Shown: piece after piece, positions 24,474 through 33,536 of the stretch | Layout: every line of letters begins with the position of its first letter | How positions within the stretch are numbered: the first letter of the stretch is position 1 | Source of the DNA: Candidatus Sulfotelmatobacter sp. | GTDB lineage: Bacteria > Acidobacteriota > Terriglobia > Terriglobales > Acidobacteriaceae | NCBI GenBank assembly: GCA_017883385.1 | Contig: JADGNQ010000059.1 | Location: forward strand, 1 to 33,686 | Length of the DNA: 33,686 nt | Reading direction: 5' to 3' | Notes under the pieces: model-generated | Seen by the model: only the letters and a program-made list of their open reading frames with translations | What the model was told of the DNA's origin: nothing | Database searches by the model: none | Program-made: the position numbers and the translations under genes

Positions 24474-26258
24474 ATGACATCGCACAAGTTCTTGACCGCC
24501 ATTCTTGCAGTCTTGCTATCCCTGCCTATCTGCACGACCGCGGCTGACAAGAAATCCAAAGAAGCCAAGGCCGACGAAGCGAGTAAGCCTTCTTACGAGC
24601 TGGCGCAGCCCGCGACCGAAAATCTGGACTTCACCATGTACCAGCGCATTCGGGACGAAGGGCTATCTCACTCGCATGTCATGGAGTTCGCCTCGGGTCT
24701 GATGGACGGGATCGGGCCGCGGCTAACCGGGTCTCCGAACCTGAAGCGCGCCAATGAATGGACGCGTGACCAACTCACCACCATGGGATGCAGCAATGCC
24801 CACCTCGAGGATTGGGGCGAGTTCGGCATGGGCTGGCGGCAACTCAATACCTGGGTGCGCATGTCTGCGCCGGACACCGCTGTGTTTATCGCGCAGGCGT
24901 TGCCGTGGTCGCCGTCGAGCAAGGGGCCGGTCAACGGGCGCGCGGTTTGGGTCACTGCGAAGGACGAGAAGGATCTCGAAAAATACAAGGGCAAGCTGGC
25001 CGGGAAAGTTGTGTTCTTTGGGGACATGCGCGAGGTGAAGCCGGTCGACAAGGCGCTGTGGGAGCGCAGAGACGACGCCAATCTCAAGACCACCGTCGAA
25101 TATCCGGTTCACGTCGGAGGGGCGGACCAGGGATTTCAAGACTTCATCCGCCAGCTGGAATTCCGCGCGAAAGCCGGGCAGTTCCTCGCCGCCGAGCACG
25201 CTTTGGCAGTCGTGATCCCGAGCCGCGACGGGCGCAATAATGGTGGATCAGGCGGGACGATTTTCGACGATGGCGGATCGGGCATGGGATGGTTTACATA
25301 CCAGCGCGAGCACGCCGAGGCTCTTCCGGTCGTTGTGACCGCCATTGAGAATTATGGCCGCGTGTACCGGTTGCTGAAGGCGAACGTGCCGGTCAGCGTC
25401 GAGATGGACGTCGAAACCGAGTTCACGGGCGATCACGAACACGGCTTCGACACGATTGCCGAAATTCCCGGCACCGATCCAAAGTTGAAAGATGAAGTGG
25501 TCATGGTCGGCGGCCACCTGGATTCCTGGGCTTCCGCGACCGGCGCGACCGACAACGGCGCGGGCACCATCGTCGCCATGGAAGTCATGCGCATTCTAAA
25601 TGCGCTGCACGTGCAGCCGCGGCGTACGATCCGCGTGGGTCTGTGGACTGGGGAAGAGCAGGGAGAATTCGGCTCTTACGGCTACGTCAAGCAGCACTTC
25701 GGGTACGTGCCGCTCTCCACTGCACCCGACCAAATCAAGTTGCCGGACTTCCTGCGCAAGCCGGCTGGCCCGGTCCAGTTGAAACCGGAGCAGCAGAAAA
25801 TTTCCGGATACTTCAATGTGGACAACGGCACCGGAAAGATCCGAGGGATCTATCTGCAAGAGAATGCGGCAGTCGGCTCCATCTTCCAGCAGTGGATGGC
25901 GCCGTTGCAGGATCTGGGCGTGAGCGCGCTGACCATGCGAAATACGGGCGGAACCGATCACGAAGCGTTCGACTCCGTGGGCGTGCCGGGATTCCAGTTC
26001 ATTCAGGACATGCTCGACTACGGGGCGCGCACCCACCACTCCAACATGGACACCTACGAGCGTCTGCAACCGGATGACTTGGCGCAGGCGGCGGTCGTCG
26101 AAGCGATCTTCGTCTACAACACGGCGATGCGCGACCAGATGCTGCCGCGCAAGCCGCTGCCGCATCCGGAACTCGAGGAGCAGCTCAAGGCTCCGCTGAA
26201 GAATCTGATGCCCGGGGCCGAGGCACAGGAAGAAGAAGCGAAGAAGCCGGCAAACTAA
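24474..26258 (+). CDS. Secreted M28-family metallopeptidase with PA domain
   Basis: The protein has 594 residues with a signal peptide (about 1-23, ending TTA). The ATG is preceded by GAGG sites. Metal-binding and catalytic residues of family M28 appear in GGHLDSW (about 345-351; His and Asp), GATDNGAG (about 357-364; bridging Asp), WTGEEQGEFGS (about 388-398; general-base Glu), DHEAFDSVG (about 495-503) and HHSNMDTYE (about 521-529; His). A PA-like insertion of about 150-310 carries a protein-protein or substrate site. It should act as an aminopeptidase outside the cytoplasm. The zinc-ligand set appears complete. It shares a module with the other M28 enzyme at 29877. Confidence 0.9.
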   Translation: MTSHKFLTAILAVLLSLPICTTAADKKSKEAKADEASKPSYELAQPATENLDFTMYQRIRDEGLSHSHVMEFASGLMDGIGPRLTGSPNLKRANEWTRDQLTTMGCSNAHLEDWGEFGMGWRQLNTWVRMSAPDTAVFIAQALPWSPSSKGPVNGRAVWVTAKDEKDLEKYKGKLAGKVVFFGDMREVKPVDKALWERRDDANLKTTVEYPVHVGGADQGFQDFIRQLEFRAKAGQFLAAEHALAVVIPSRDGRNNGGSGGTIFDDGGSGMGWFTYQREHAEALPVVVTAIENYGRVYRLLKANVPVSVEMDVETEFTGDHEHGFDTIAEIPGTDPKLKDEVVMVGGHLDSWASATGATDNGAGTIVAMEVMRILNALHVQPRRTIRVGLWTGEEQGEFGSYGYVKQHFGYVPLSTAPDQIKLPDFLRKPAGPVQLKPEQQKISGYFNVDNGTGKIRGIYLQENAAVGSIFQQWMAPLQDLGVSALTMRNTGGTDHEAFDSVGVPGFQFIQDMLDYGARTHHSNMDTYERLQPDDLAQAAVVEAIFVYNTAMRDQMLPRKPLPHPELEEQLKAPLKNLMPGAEAQEEEAKKPAN

Positions 26259-26301
26259 GGGCCGCGTCCGGTAGATTCGAGACATAAGTCACAAGTGGAC
26301 T

Positions 26302-26380
26302 GTCATCTTGAGCGCAGCGAAAGACCTATGTATTCTGCACCCAGGAAACTACATAGGTCCTTCGCTTTGCTCAGGATGAC
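26302..26380. repeat. REP-like inverted repeat, copy 2
   Basis: The left arm (26302-26332, starting GTCATCTTGAGCGC) is nearly the reverse complement of the right arm (26350-26380, ending CTCAGGATGAC). The right arm shares ACATAGGTCCTTCGCTT and CTCAGGATGAC with copy 1 at 18924-18973. It lies between the M28 peptidase and the second hydroxylase pair. No coding potential is visible. Confidence 0.75.
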
Positions 26381-26516
26381 ACCGGTTGATTCATTCCGCG
26401 AATTGACGTGCGCAACATGCGGGCGCGGCAAAGCTCGCCAGTTGTCGATTTGCTCGGGCAAACCTTGTTGCGGTAGCCTCGTCTAATCCGAAAACCTCAG
26501 TCTCTGGAGTTCTCCC

Positions 26517-26987
26517 ATGGCTGCGATTCATTTGGTGATCAACAACATTCCACACGAGGTTGAGGTCTCGCCTGACACTCCCCTTTTGTGGGTATTGCGC
26601 GACAAACTCAACCTGACCGGCACCAAGTATGGCTGCGGCATGGGACTGTGCGGTTCATGCACGGTTCACCTGGACGGCGAGGCCGTGCGCTCGTGCCAGA
26701 CTGCGATCTCTTCCGTGGGGACGAAGAAGATCACCACGATCGAGGGCCTCTCAGCCGACAACACACATCCGGTGCAACAGGCGTGGATCGCCGAGCAGGT
26801 GCCGCAATGCGGGTACTGCCAGCCGGGGCAGATCATGTCGGCTGCGGCGCTGCTGGCGAAGACTCCCAAGCCGACCGACGATGAGATCGAGACCGCCATG
26901 GTCGGGAATCTGTGCCGGTGCGGCATGTATCAGCGGATCAAGCTCGCCATTCATCGCGCCAGTATGAACGCCGGGAAGGGAGTATGA
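26517..26987 (+). CDS. [2Fe-2S] subunit of molybdenum hydroxylase (IorA-like), copy 2
   Basis: The protein has 156 residues. Its two clusters use C40, C45, C48 and C60, and C98, C101, C133 and C135, at exactly the positions seen in copy 1. The sequence [22 protein letters not shown] and NLCRCGMY are typical. The protein should pass electrons from the molybdenum subunit at 26984-29188. The gene overlaps it (ATGA). It has the opposite orientation to copy 1 and is about 5 kb away. No cytochrome gene is visible nearby. Confidence 0.93.
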   Translation: MAAIHLVINNIPHEVEVSPDTPLLWVLRDKLNLTGTKYGCGMGLCGSCTVHLDGEAVRSCQTAISSVGTKKITTIEGLSADNTHPVQQAWIAEQVPQCGYCQPGQIMSAAALLAKTPKPTDDEIETAMVGNLCRCGMYQRIKLAIHRASMNAGKGV

Positions 26988-29188
26988 CCATGCCCATCAC
27001 TCGCCGAAAGTTCGTGGCACGAAGCGCAGTCGCCGGAGCCGGATTGCTGATTGGCGTCCGCTTCTCCGCCCCTCTACTGCGCGCGCAAGAAGACGCCAAA
27101 GGGCCGAAGAAGCCCGCACCGAATCCGTTCGACGCCTGGATTCACGTGAAGCCCGACGGGAAGATTTCCCTCATCGTAGCGAAGTCGGAGATGGGCCAGG
27201 GCATCCGTACGGGTCTGGCCATGATCCTTGCCGAAGAAGCCGCGGTCGATATGAATTCAGTCAGCGTCGAGCAAGCCGAGACGCGACCGGACATCTATCC
27301 GCACCTGGGTACCGGCGGAAGCGGCAGCACGATGGAGAACTACATGCCGCTACGCCGCGCCGGCGCGACGGTGCGCGGCCTGATGATTACGGCCGCGGCC
27401 GCGAGGTGGAATGTTCCCAGCGCCGAATGCGTGGCTAGGAAGGGAACCGTGCTGCACGGCAAGTCCTCGCGCAAGGCCAGCTACGGTGAACTTGCTGACG
27501 CAGCCGCGAAGCTTCCTCTGCCCGATCAGGAGAAAGTAAAACTCAAGGATGAAGAGGATTTCGAGCTGATCGGGCATGCCTTCCCGCGAGTCGACATTCC
27601 GGCGAAGGTGAACGGTAGCGCGCAGTTTGGAATCGATGTCCGCGTGCCGGACATACTGTTTGCAGTGGTGGCGCGGTGCGCGACATTCGGCGGCAAACCG
27701 GCGTACTTCGATGCGGCCAAGGCGAAGGCTGTGGCTGGTGTGCACGATGTTTTCGAGATCCCCGCCCTCGGTCGCGACATGTTCACTGCCGGCGGAATCG
27801 TCGTAGTGGCGGACTCTACCTGGGCTGCGATGAAGGGGCGGGACGCGCTCCAGATCACCTGGGACAACGGTCCTGCAGTTTCCGAATCCAGCGAGTCCCT
27901 GCGTGAAGCTTTGCGCGCAGGCTCCAGCAAGCCCGGCAAACGCATCCGCAACGACGGCGACGTCGATAAGCCGTTGCCCGATGGAGCACGGCGCGTCGAA
28001 GCCGTTTACGAGTTTCCCTTTCTTTCCCACGCCTGCATGGAGCCCATGAACATCACGGTGCATGCGCGCGAGGGCGAAGCCGAGGTGTGGGCTCCGACCC
28101 AATCGCCGGACTGGGTGCAGGGAACCGTGGCGAAGATTCTGGATCTGAAGCCACCGAAGGTTGTCGTGCACACCACGCTCATGGGCGGAGGTTTCGGCCG
28201 TCGCTACATGGCCGACTATCCCGCCGAGGCCGCCCAAATTGCGAAGGTGGTCGGCAAACCGGTGCAGCTCGTGTGGTCTCGCGAAGATGACATGACACAC
28301 GATTTCTATCGTCCTGCTGCGTGCCACCAGTTGCGCGGTGCAGTTGATCGCGACGGCCATCCGCTGGTCTGGTCGCATTCTCTCGCTTCCACATCGATTG
28401 GCGCGTATTGGGATCCTCCAGAAAAGAGCGAGCCGGAGAATTCGGAAGTGGGAGGCGCCAAGCAAATGCCCTACGCCATCCCGAATATGCGCCTCGAGTA
28501 CAACGCGGTCCCCAGTTCGGTTCCGCCACTGTGGTGGCGTTCAGTGGAGCACTCGTTCAACGGATTCGTCGTGGAGAGTTTCATCGACGAACTCGCCGCC
28601 GCGGCCAAAAAGGACCCAGTGCAGTTCCGCAAGGCGCTGCTGGTGAAGCCGGCAAATTGGAAGCCGAAAGATGACGACGACCCAGATCCGGCGCGTCTTC
28701 GCGGTGTGCTGGAGTTGGCGGCACAGAAGGTGGGATGGGGTACACCTCTCGCGAAAGGCAAGGGGCGCGGTATCGCTACGTATCACTCCTTCGGCAGCTA
28801 CATCGCAGAGGCGGCGGAAGTCACCGTGAAGGGCGGCAGCTTCAAAATCGACCGCATCGTGGCCGCGATCGATTGCGGGCAAATCGTGAATCCTGAGTCC
28901 GTGCGCGCACAAGCCGAGAGCGCGATCATCTATGGTTTGAGCGCCGCGCTGAAGAATGAAATCACGATCAAGAACGGAGCGGTTGAGCAGACCAACTTCG
29001 ACGGATATGATCCCATCCGGATCAACGAGGCTCCGCGGATCGAGGTGCATTTAGTCAACAGCAAGGAAGATCCCGGCGGGATGGGCGAGCCGGCGTTGCC
29101 GCCGGCCGCGCCCGCCGTGGCGAATGCGATTTTCGCGGCATCGGGGCAACGGCTGCGGAGGCTGCCGTTTCAGTTGAAGACAGCTTGA
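26984..29188 (+). CDS. Tat-exported molybdenum hydroxylase large subunit (IorB-like), copy 2
   Basis: I set the start at 26984, overlapping the previous stop as in copy 1, giving 734 residues. An ATG two codons later is possible. A longer upstream frame reading is not needed. The twin-arginine signal is ITRRKFVAR. Molybdopterin and active-site motifs are [22 protein letters not shown] and [10 protein letters not shown], with the catalytic Glu in the last. The class is the same as copy 1 but the sequence differs throughout, so substrates may differ. The pair lies next to a DksA-like gene and a terminator. Confidence 0.88.
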   Translation: MTMPITRRKFVARSAVAGAGLLIGVRFSAPLLRAQEDAKGPKKPAPNPFDAWIHVKPDGKISLIVAKSEMGQGIRTGLAMILAEEAAVDMNSVSVEQAETRPDIYPHLGTGGSGSTMENYMPLRRAGATVRGLMITAAAARWNVPSAECVARKGTVLHGKSSRKASYGELADAAAKLPLPDQEKVKLKDEEDFELIGHAFPRVDIPAKVNGSAQFGIDVRVPDILFAVVARCATFGGKPAYFDAAKAKAVAGVHDVFEIPALGRDMFTAGGIVVVADSTWAAMKGRDALQITWDNGPAVSESSESLREALRAGSSKPGKRIRNDGDVDKPLPDGARRVEAVYEFPFLSHACMEPMNITVHAREGEAEVWAPTQSPDWVQGTVAKILDLKPPKVVVHTTLMGGGFGRRYMADYPAEAAQIAKVVGKPVQLVWSREDDMTHDFYRPAACHQLRGAVDRDGHPLVWSHSLASTSIGAYWDPPEKSEPENSEVGGAKQMPYAIPNMRLEYNAVPSSVPPLWWRSVEHSFNGFVVESFIDELAAAAKKDPVQFRKALLVKPANWKPKDDDDPDPARLRGVLELAAQKVGWGTPLAKGKGRGIATYHSFGSYIAEAAEVTVKGGSFKIDRIVAAIDCGQIVNPESVRAQAESAIIYGLSAALKNEITIKNGAVEQTNFDGYDPIRINEAPRIEVHLVNSKEDPGGMGEPALPPAAPAVANAIFAASGQRLRRLPFQLKTA

Positions 29189-29209
29189 AGAGGCTGGGCT
29201 GCGCCCGGC

Positions 29210-29231
29210 GGACAGCCGAAGGCGGCTGTCC
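29210..29231. repeat. Perfect short hairpin (GGACAGCC/GGCTGTCC)
   Basis: An 8-bp perfect stem at 29210-29217 and 29224-29231 encloses a 6-base loop. It sits just after the molybdenum hydroxylase stop, before the main terminator. It has no T-run, so it is more likely a repeat element or mRNA-end structure than a terminator. Confidence 0.55.
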
Positions 29232-29260
29232 CCACATGATCTCACGGTCCTGAAAATACA

Positions 29261-29290
29261 AACGCCGCCGATGTCCCGGCGGCGTTTTCG
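29261..29290. terminator. Bidirectional rho-independent terminator
   Basis: A perfect 10-bp stem pairs 29261-29270 with 29277-29286 around a 6-base loop. On the plus strand it is followed by TTTT (29285-29288), and on the minus strand it is followed by GTATTTTC. It lies between the convergent hydroxylase and dksA genes, so it likely stops both transcripts. Confidence 0.85.
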
Positions 29291-29306
29291 TATAGCGAAT
29301 CTATTC

Positions 29307-29675
29307 TTACTGCGGAGCTTCCTCCAGCAGTCCCTGTTCCAGCTTTTCCTGGCACTCGATGCAGTGGCGCGTCCACGGCACAGCCTCCAGGCGCTTCGCG
29401 TTGATCTCTTTGCCGCAGTGAATGCATTCGCCGAAGCTGCCTTCGCGAATGCGGGCCAGGGCCTTGTCCACCATCTGCAAAGTCTGGCGGTCGTTGTTGC
29501 TTTGGCTGAACAAGAATTCTTTGGTATAGGAACTGGCGGCGCGGTCGGCGATGTCCTGAGCGGTGTCTTCGTCGGCCGAGCGGCCGTCGGCCTGGGAGCG
29601 GTTCACCGTGCGGCGCAAGTCCTGCTGCCGCGTTTCCAAACGTTTCTTGAATGCTTCCAGCTTCTTCTTATCCAT
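29307..29675 (-). CDS. DksA/TraR-family zinc-finger transcription regulator
   Basis: The protein has 122 residues. The coiled-coil region is about 1-75, with the tip motif DIADRA at 41-46, which matches the DxxDxA motif used by DksA on RNA polymerase. The C4 zinc finger is C84, C87, C105 and C108 (ECIHCGKE, RHCIECQ). E. coli DksA has 151 residues; this shorter form is common in other phyla. It probably binds RNA polymerase through the secondary channel and tunes transcription in the stringent response. The gene symbol is left empty because the ppGpp dependence is unknown. Confidence 0.88.
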   Translation of the reverse strand: MDKKKLEAFKKRLETRQQDLRRTVNRSQADGRSADEDTAQDIADRAASSYTKEFLFSQSNNDRQTLQMVDKALARIREGSFGECIHCGKEINAKRLEAVPWTRHCIECQEKLEQGLLEEAPQ

Positions 29676-29725
29676 AGGTCACTTCAACTCCGTCACTTTC
29701 CAAAATTGTTGTATCAAACGTCCTA

Positions 29726-29749
29726 GGACGCCCCTTTCCGGAGGCGTCC
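29726..29749. repeat. Inverted repeat (GGACGCC/GGCGTCC) upstream of the DksA-like gene
   Basis: A 7-bp stem pairs 29726-29732 with 29743-29749 around a 10-base loop. It lies between the DksA-like start and the M28 peptidase stop on the same strand. No strong T-run is visible, so I call it a hairpin of uncertain use; it may be a weak terminator for the peptidase transcript. Confidence 0.4.
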
Positions 29750-29876
29750 CTGGTCATTAGGCCAAACGAAGATGATAAGCGTCGAAATTGAGATGCGTCA
29801 ACCTACCCGGGGGCTGCACACGACCGCGTAACATCCTAGTGGCAGCGTCCCGCCTTGGATGTGACGCAGGTCACAC

Positions 29877-31361
29877 CTACCGGGGCAGTGGGTCTCTCAT
29901 GTCCGCCAGGGCATATCCCATGACCGCCATCGCGGCCGCGTTTTCGCGCAACTCGTTGGGAACGATTTTGTCGAGGGTGTCGGCGGCAGTGTGATGGTAG
30001 TGGAAGTAGGTGCGGCCATCCTGCAGAATGCCTAGGGCTGGCACTCCCGCTTCCGACATGGCAGAGATGTCGGCGCCCGGCGGGTACGTGCTTTCGCGCA
30101 AAACGTTTGCGCCGATGCTCTGCAGAACAGTTAGAGCAGGTCGCAAGACATCGGCTGCTGCTGCAGTCATCTTGGCATCGAAGCCCAGCGGGTGCGCCGC
30201 GCCCGCGTCGCTTTCGATCGCGGCGATGTGGTGCAGAAATTCCGAAGAATGGTCTTTCGTGTAAGTCTGGCTGCCCGCGCCGCCGCTTTCCTCGTCCATC
30301 CAGGCAATGACTCGCAGTGTGCGCTTGGGGCGGAGATGTAGCTTCTGCAGGATTTCTGCCGCTTCCATCGCGACGGCGACTCCGGCGCCGTCATCGATGG
30401 CGCCCGTCCCAAGATCCCATGAATCGAGGTGTCCCGAAACCACGACCACCTGCTCCGGATGCTCACTGCCTTTCAGGTCGGCAATGACGTTGAAGCCGGT
30501 CGCGTCCGGCAGTTTCTGGGGTGTGAGCGTCAGGTGAATGCGTAGCTTGCCTTGCGCAGAAAGATGCGCCATAAGTTCGGCGTCTTCCGCGGTAACTGCC
30601 CCGGCGGGAATGCCAGCCGGAAAACTCCAGCCCGTGTGCGGCAAGCGGAAATCGGCGCTGCCGACCGAGCGTACCAACGCGGCCACCGCACCTAACCCAG
30701 CGGCTTCTCTCGGCCCGGCGCCGCGATAGCGTACCGCCTCGCCGTAGGCCATGAAGGCCATCCCGCCGGCGGCTTTCTGCTTGTCGAAGATCTCGTTGAA
30801 GAACACAATCTTGCCGGAAACTTTGTCGTGGCCCAGGGCCTTCAGTTCGTCGAAATTGTTGACCACGATCACGTCCGCCGTGATTCCCTCCGCCGGTGTG
30901 GACGTGCTTCCGCCCAACGCCGTGAGCACGATCTTCTGCGTGGTGCCGGCGGCTTGGCCCGCATACTCGACCAGTTGCGCCGTTTCCTCGCCGCGGACCC
31001 AATGCGGCACCTTCACTTCCTCGAGCTGCACATCCAGTCCAAGCTTGCGCAGTTCCTCAGCGACGTAGTCGACCGCGGCCTTAGCCTGCAGCGATCCACT
31101 CGGCCGCGCGCCAATGTTTTCGGTCAGGTGCGCGACCTGCCGGTAAGCGTAGTCATCGGCCAACGCGGCCGCCTTGATCGCTGCCAACTGCTCGAGCAGT
31201 TGAGCAGGGAAGTTGTCCTGCTGCGCCTGGGACGCCTGAGGCACCGCCGCGAATGGAGGTGGCGTTGGCGCGGGCGGCTGGTTCTGGGAGTGGGCAGAGG
31301 TCAGCGTGAGAGCGCTCAACACAATCAATAGGAAACAGAGATCACAACGAGTCTTGGTCAT
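29877..31361 (-). CDS. Secreted M28-family metallopeptidase with PA domain, second copy
   Basis: The protein has 494 residues with a signal peptide (about 1-25, LLIVLSALTLTSAHS) and a Pro-rich segment. A PA-like region spans about 120-270. The M28 centre shows as VSGHLDSWDLG (about 310-320; His and Asp), GAIDDGAG (about 323-330), MDEESGGAGS (about 355-364; catalytic Glu), ESDAGAAHP (Asp) and YFHYHHTAADT near the C-terminus (His). All expected metal ligands appear. It is probably an extracytoplasmic aminopeptidase. The ATG has no clear ribosome binding site. It differs from the 594-residue enzyme in length and sequence. Confidence 0.9.
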   Translation of the reverse strand: MTKTRCDLCFLLIVLSALTLTSAHSQNQPPAPTPPPFAAVPQASQAQQDNFPAQLLEQLAAIKAAALADDYAYRQVAHLTENIGARPSGSLQAKAAVDYVAEELRKLGLDVQLEEVKVPHWVRGEETAQLVEYAGQAAGTTQKIVLTALGGSTSTPAEGITADVIVVNNFDELKALGHDKVSGKIVFFNEIFDKQKAAGGMAFMAYGEAVRYRGAGPREAAGLGAVAALVRSVGSADFRLPHTGWSFPAGIPAGAVTAEDAELMAHLSAQGKLRIHLTLTPQKLPDATGFNVIADLKGSEHPEQVVVVSGHLDSWDLGTGAIDDGAGVAVAMEAAEILQKLHLRPKRTLRVIAWMDEESGGAGSQTYTKDHSSEFLHHIAAIESDAGAAHPLGFDAKMTAAAADVLRPALTVLQSIGANVLRESTYPPGADISAMSEAGVPALGILQDGRTYFHYHHTAADTLDKIVPNELRENAAAMAVMGYALADMRDPLPR

Positions 31362-31749
31362 AGGAGAAGGGGATTAGTGTAGCTGAGGAAAGGCGTTTCT
31401 AGAAATCGTACGGGTCTTGCCTTCGCAAATCAGGTCAACGAGTGTAATTTTGCAGCAGTTGTGGCTCTCGGCGCTCACCGCCCAATCAGGTGTGACCCAA
31501 CTCACTGACAGGACGTGCCAATTCGTGTTTGCATCAACGCGTCTGCTCGCCTCTCCGAAGAGCAGTTCCCACCAGTTGAGACGCACACCCCCTGAGGCGA
31601 GACGACTCGCACCTTTCCTCTTGGACCGGCACCCATAAGGGAGAGCTGATGGGCATCGCCCCGACGGGCAAGCCGGCAAGAATCAGCGGCATGGGAATTG
31701 GACGGGCAGGTTTGTCTTTCCGTATGGGGGTCCACAAGGAGAAAAAGCC
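31362..31749. other. 388-base gap between divergent genes, with possible leader hairpins
   Basis: No gene is supported here. Near 31645-31687, GCTGAT and ATCAGC form outer arms around GGGCATCGCCC (a perfect hairpin at 31651-31661) and a further GCCC/GGGC pair that would compete with it. This is about 60-100 bases before the DUF4440 start. It might be a structured mRNA leader. AAGGAG precedes the ATG at 31750. Confidence 0.35.
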
Positions 31750-32183
31750 ATGAGACGTCTAATGACACTTCTCGCAGTAGTCCTTACGGCAGTCTCATTG
31801 GGTTGGGGCCAGACCGAAAAAGTGGAACAGACAGTAATGCAGATGGAACGGGACTGGGCGCAGGCTTTAGTAAAAGCCGATGTTGACACCATGGACCGGA
31901 TGTTGGCTGACGACTGGTTCGGTCAGGGGTCGCCGGGCGGCAGCATCAACAAAGCTGGGGCTCTGGCGAATCTCAAGTCAGGAAGTCCAAAGTACGACTC
32001 CGTTGCAGCGGGTGAGATGAAGGTCCGTGTGTTTGGCGATGTTGCAGTCGTTACCGGCACGCAAGATGAAAAAAGCTCGTATAAAGGCAAGGACACCAGC
32101 GGTCATCCGTATGGACCGATGTCTTTGTGAAACGACAGGGGAAGTGGCAGGCGGTCGTTTCACAGTGGGCGCCAGCAAGCTAA
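31750..32183 (+). pseudogene. Secreted DUF4440/NTF2-like protein with a frameshift
   Basis: The gene starts at 31750 after AAGGAG. A signal peptide (about 1-20, LLAVVLTAVSLGWGQ) is followed by the DUF4440 pattern (VMQMERDWAQALVKADVDTM, LADDWFGQG). The reading frame stops at 32130 after 126 codons. A second frame continues the family's usual end from 32109 to the stop at 32183 (VWTDVFVKRQGKWQAVVSQ). A one-base loss near 32103-32108 would explain the break; repaired it would be about 144 residues, the usual size. The break could be a real mutation or a sequencing error. Confidence 0.8.
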
Positions 32184-32356
32184 ATAGGTTCAATCAACGC
32201 AAGGGCCTCGCCCGGAATCGACGGAGGGTTGCCGGTCCTTGCGGAATGGCGAAGGCCGGGTATCCCAGAATATTCTTCCCGGATTCCCGGCCCACGTCTT
32301 CTTTTCTAAGATCAAAGTCAACAATTTCGAGACGAGGTAGGAATCGGAGGTTGGCC

Positions 32357-32908
32357 ATGAGACGAATCGTTATCCTGGTTTTGCTTCTAAGTGTGAGTTG
32401 GACGCCGCTGCAATGGGCGCAGTCGCCAACGGCAAGTCCGGCACCGAAGCTACAGAAGTGGGACATCTGGGTCGGAGACTGGACGTTCACAGGGACCGCA
32501 AAGGATACCCCCACGGAGCCTGAATACAACCTGGACTGGCGAACGCAGGGCCGGTGGATCCTTGGAGGCCACTTTGTGGAGCTTCGTGGTACCTGGAAAG
32601 GCAAGGGAGCGGAGTCGACTTCGCTGGAGATTCTTTCCTACGATGCGGTCCGGAGAGTCCACGCCTACTCCGGCTTTACCAGTGACGGCACAACTTGGGT
32701 TGCGACGGCGACATTCGGTGACGGAAAGGTTGTGGAAACGGAAACTGATACGTTCCCTGACGGGAAGACCGCAACATTGCGTAATACTTGGATTTTAAGT
32801 CCCGATGGAATGTCCGTCTCCGGAAAAGAAGAAAGGGAGCAGGACGGCGTTCGTTGGACGGCATTTACGGTCAAGGGAACCAAGACCAAGCCTCCCTCAG
32901 GAAACTAG
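32357..32908 (+). CDS. Secreted DUF1579-like protein of unknown function
   Basis: The ATG at 32357 is preceded by GGAGG six bases upstream; frames that extend further upstream read through the DUF4440 region and are not real. The protein has 183 residues with a signal peptide (about 1-22, VILVLLLSVSWTPLQWAQ). The rest is mainly beta-strand, with KWDIWVGDWTFTGTA, RWILGGHFVELRGTW, LEILSYDAVRR and a later ATATFGDG strand, typical of the DUF1579-like calycin/heme-binding-like beta-barrel family. I do not know the ligand. It may be co-transcribed with the DUF4440 gene. Confidence 0.72.
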   Translation: MRRIVILVLLLSVSWTPLQWAQSPTASPAPKLQKWDIWVGDWTFTGTAKDTPTEPEYNLDWRTQGRWILGGHFVELRGTWKGKGAESTSLEILSYDAVRRVHAYSGFTSDGTTWVATATFGDGKVVETETDTFPDGKTATLRNTWILSPDGMSVSGKEEREQDGVRWTAFTVKGTKTKPPSGN

Positions 32909-33113
32909 TAGAACACTTGAGCCGGACAGCGGGATGGATTACGAAATCACGCCATTGCACGTTTTGACGGCTGATCAATGAGCGCTATGGGGATTTTCGC
33001 CAACTGTCGGGAACTTCCCGCCTGTATCCATACGTAGCTAGCCCAATCTGTTCGCAGGACGATAGTTTCATTGCTGCTCGGACACAAGGGCGAGCATCCT
33101 GAGGAGGTTGACA

Positions 33114-33536
33114 ATGGCAAAGCTAAAATGGGTCGCTACTCTAGTAGTCGCGGTTCTTGCATTCTGCGTCTGGCTTAGCAAACACTATAATAGCAATTAT
33201 CCCATCAAGTTTGCCGCGCCGGCGCTTGGTGTAATCACGTTTTTCACCATGCTCTCCGTGACGACTGATACCTCAGCTACAAAGGTCGTATCCGACTCCA
33301 GTATGAGGAGCGCTATCACCGCGGCACTTGTCGTCATGTACATGGTTCTGGTGGGCCACGGTGTATTCATCATAGGAAAAGACGCTGCGGACCAAGCCCT
33401 GTCGCCTATGGCGCAAACGTTCCTGACGAGTTTCACATCAATAGTGGGAGTAGTTGTTGCCTTTTACTTCGGCACCAGTGCTTATATTGAAGTGCAGTCT
33501 AGGAAGTACAACAGTAGAGACAACAAAGGTATTTGA
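33114..33536 (+). CDS. Small multispanning membrane protein of unknown function
   Basis: The ATG at 33114 has GAGGAGG (33101-33107) six bases upstream. The protein has 140 residues and probably four hydrophobic segments (about 6-22, 34-50, 69-88 and 104-122). The C-terminal tail is polar and basic. A FYFGTS motif ends the last membrane segment. I see no catalytic motif. It is not clearly part of an operon; the gene before it ends 205 bases upstream. Confidence 0.65.
   Translation: MAKLKWVATLVVAVLAFCVWLSKHYNSNYPIKFAAPALGVITFFTMLSVTTDTSATKVVSDSSMRSAITAALVVMYMVLVGHGVFIIGKDAADQALSPMAQTFLTSFTSIVGVVVAFYFGTSAYIEVQSRKYNSRDNKGI

Noticed and set aside
27350..28465. 371-codon antisense frame over hydroxylase copy 2
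   Set aside because: It is a shadow of the molybdenum subunit; no supporting domain or start site.
32027..32356. Upstream extension of the DUF1579-like protein
   Set aside because: The signal peptide and GGAGG site place the start at 32357; the extension crosses the DUF4440 gene in another frame.
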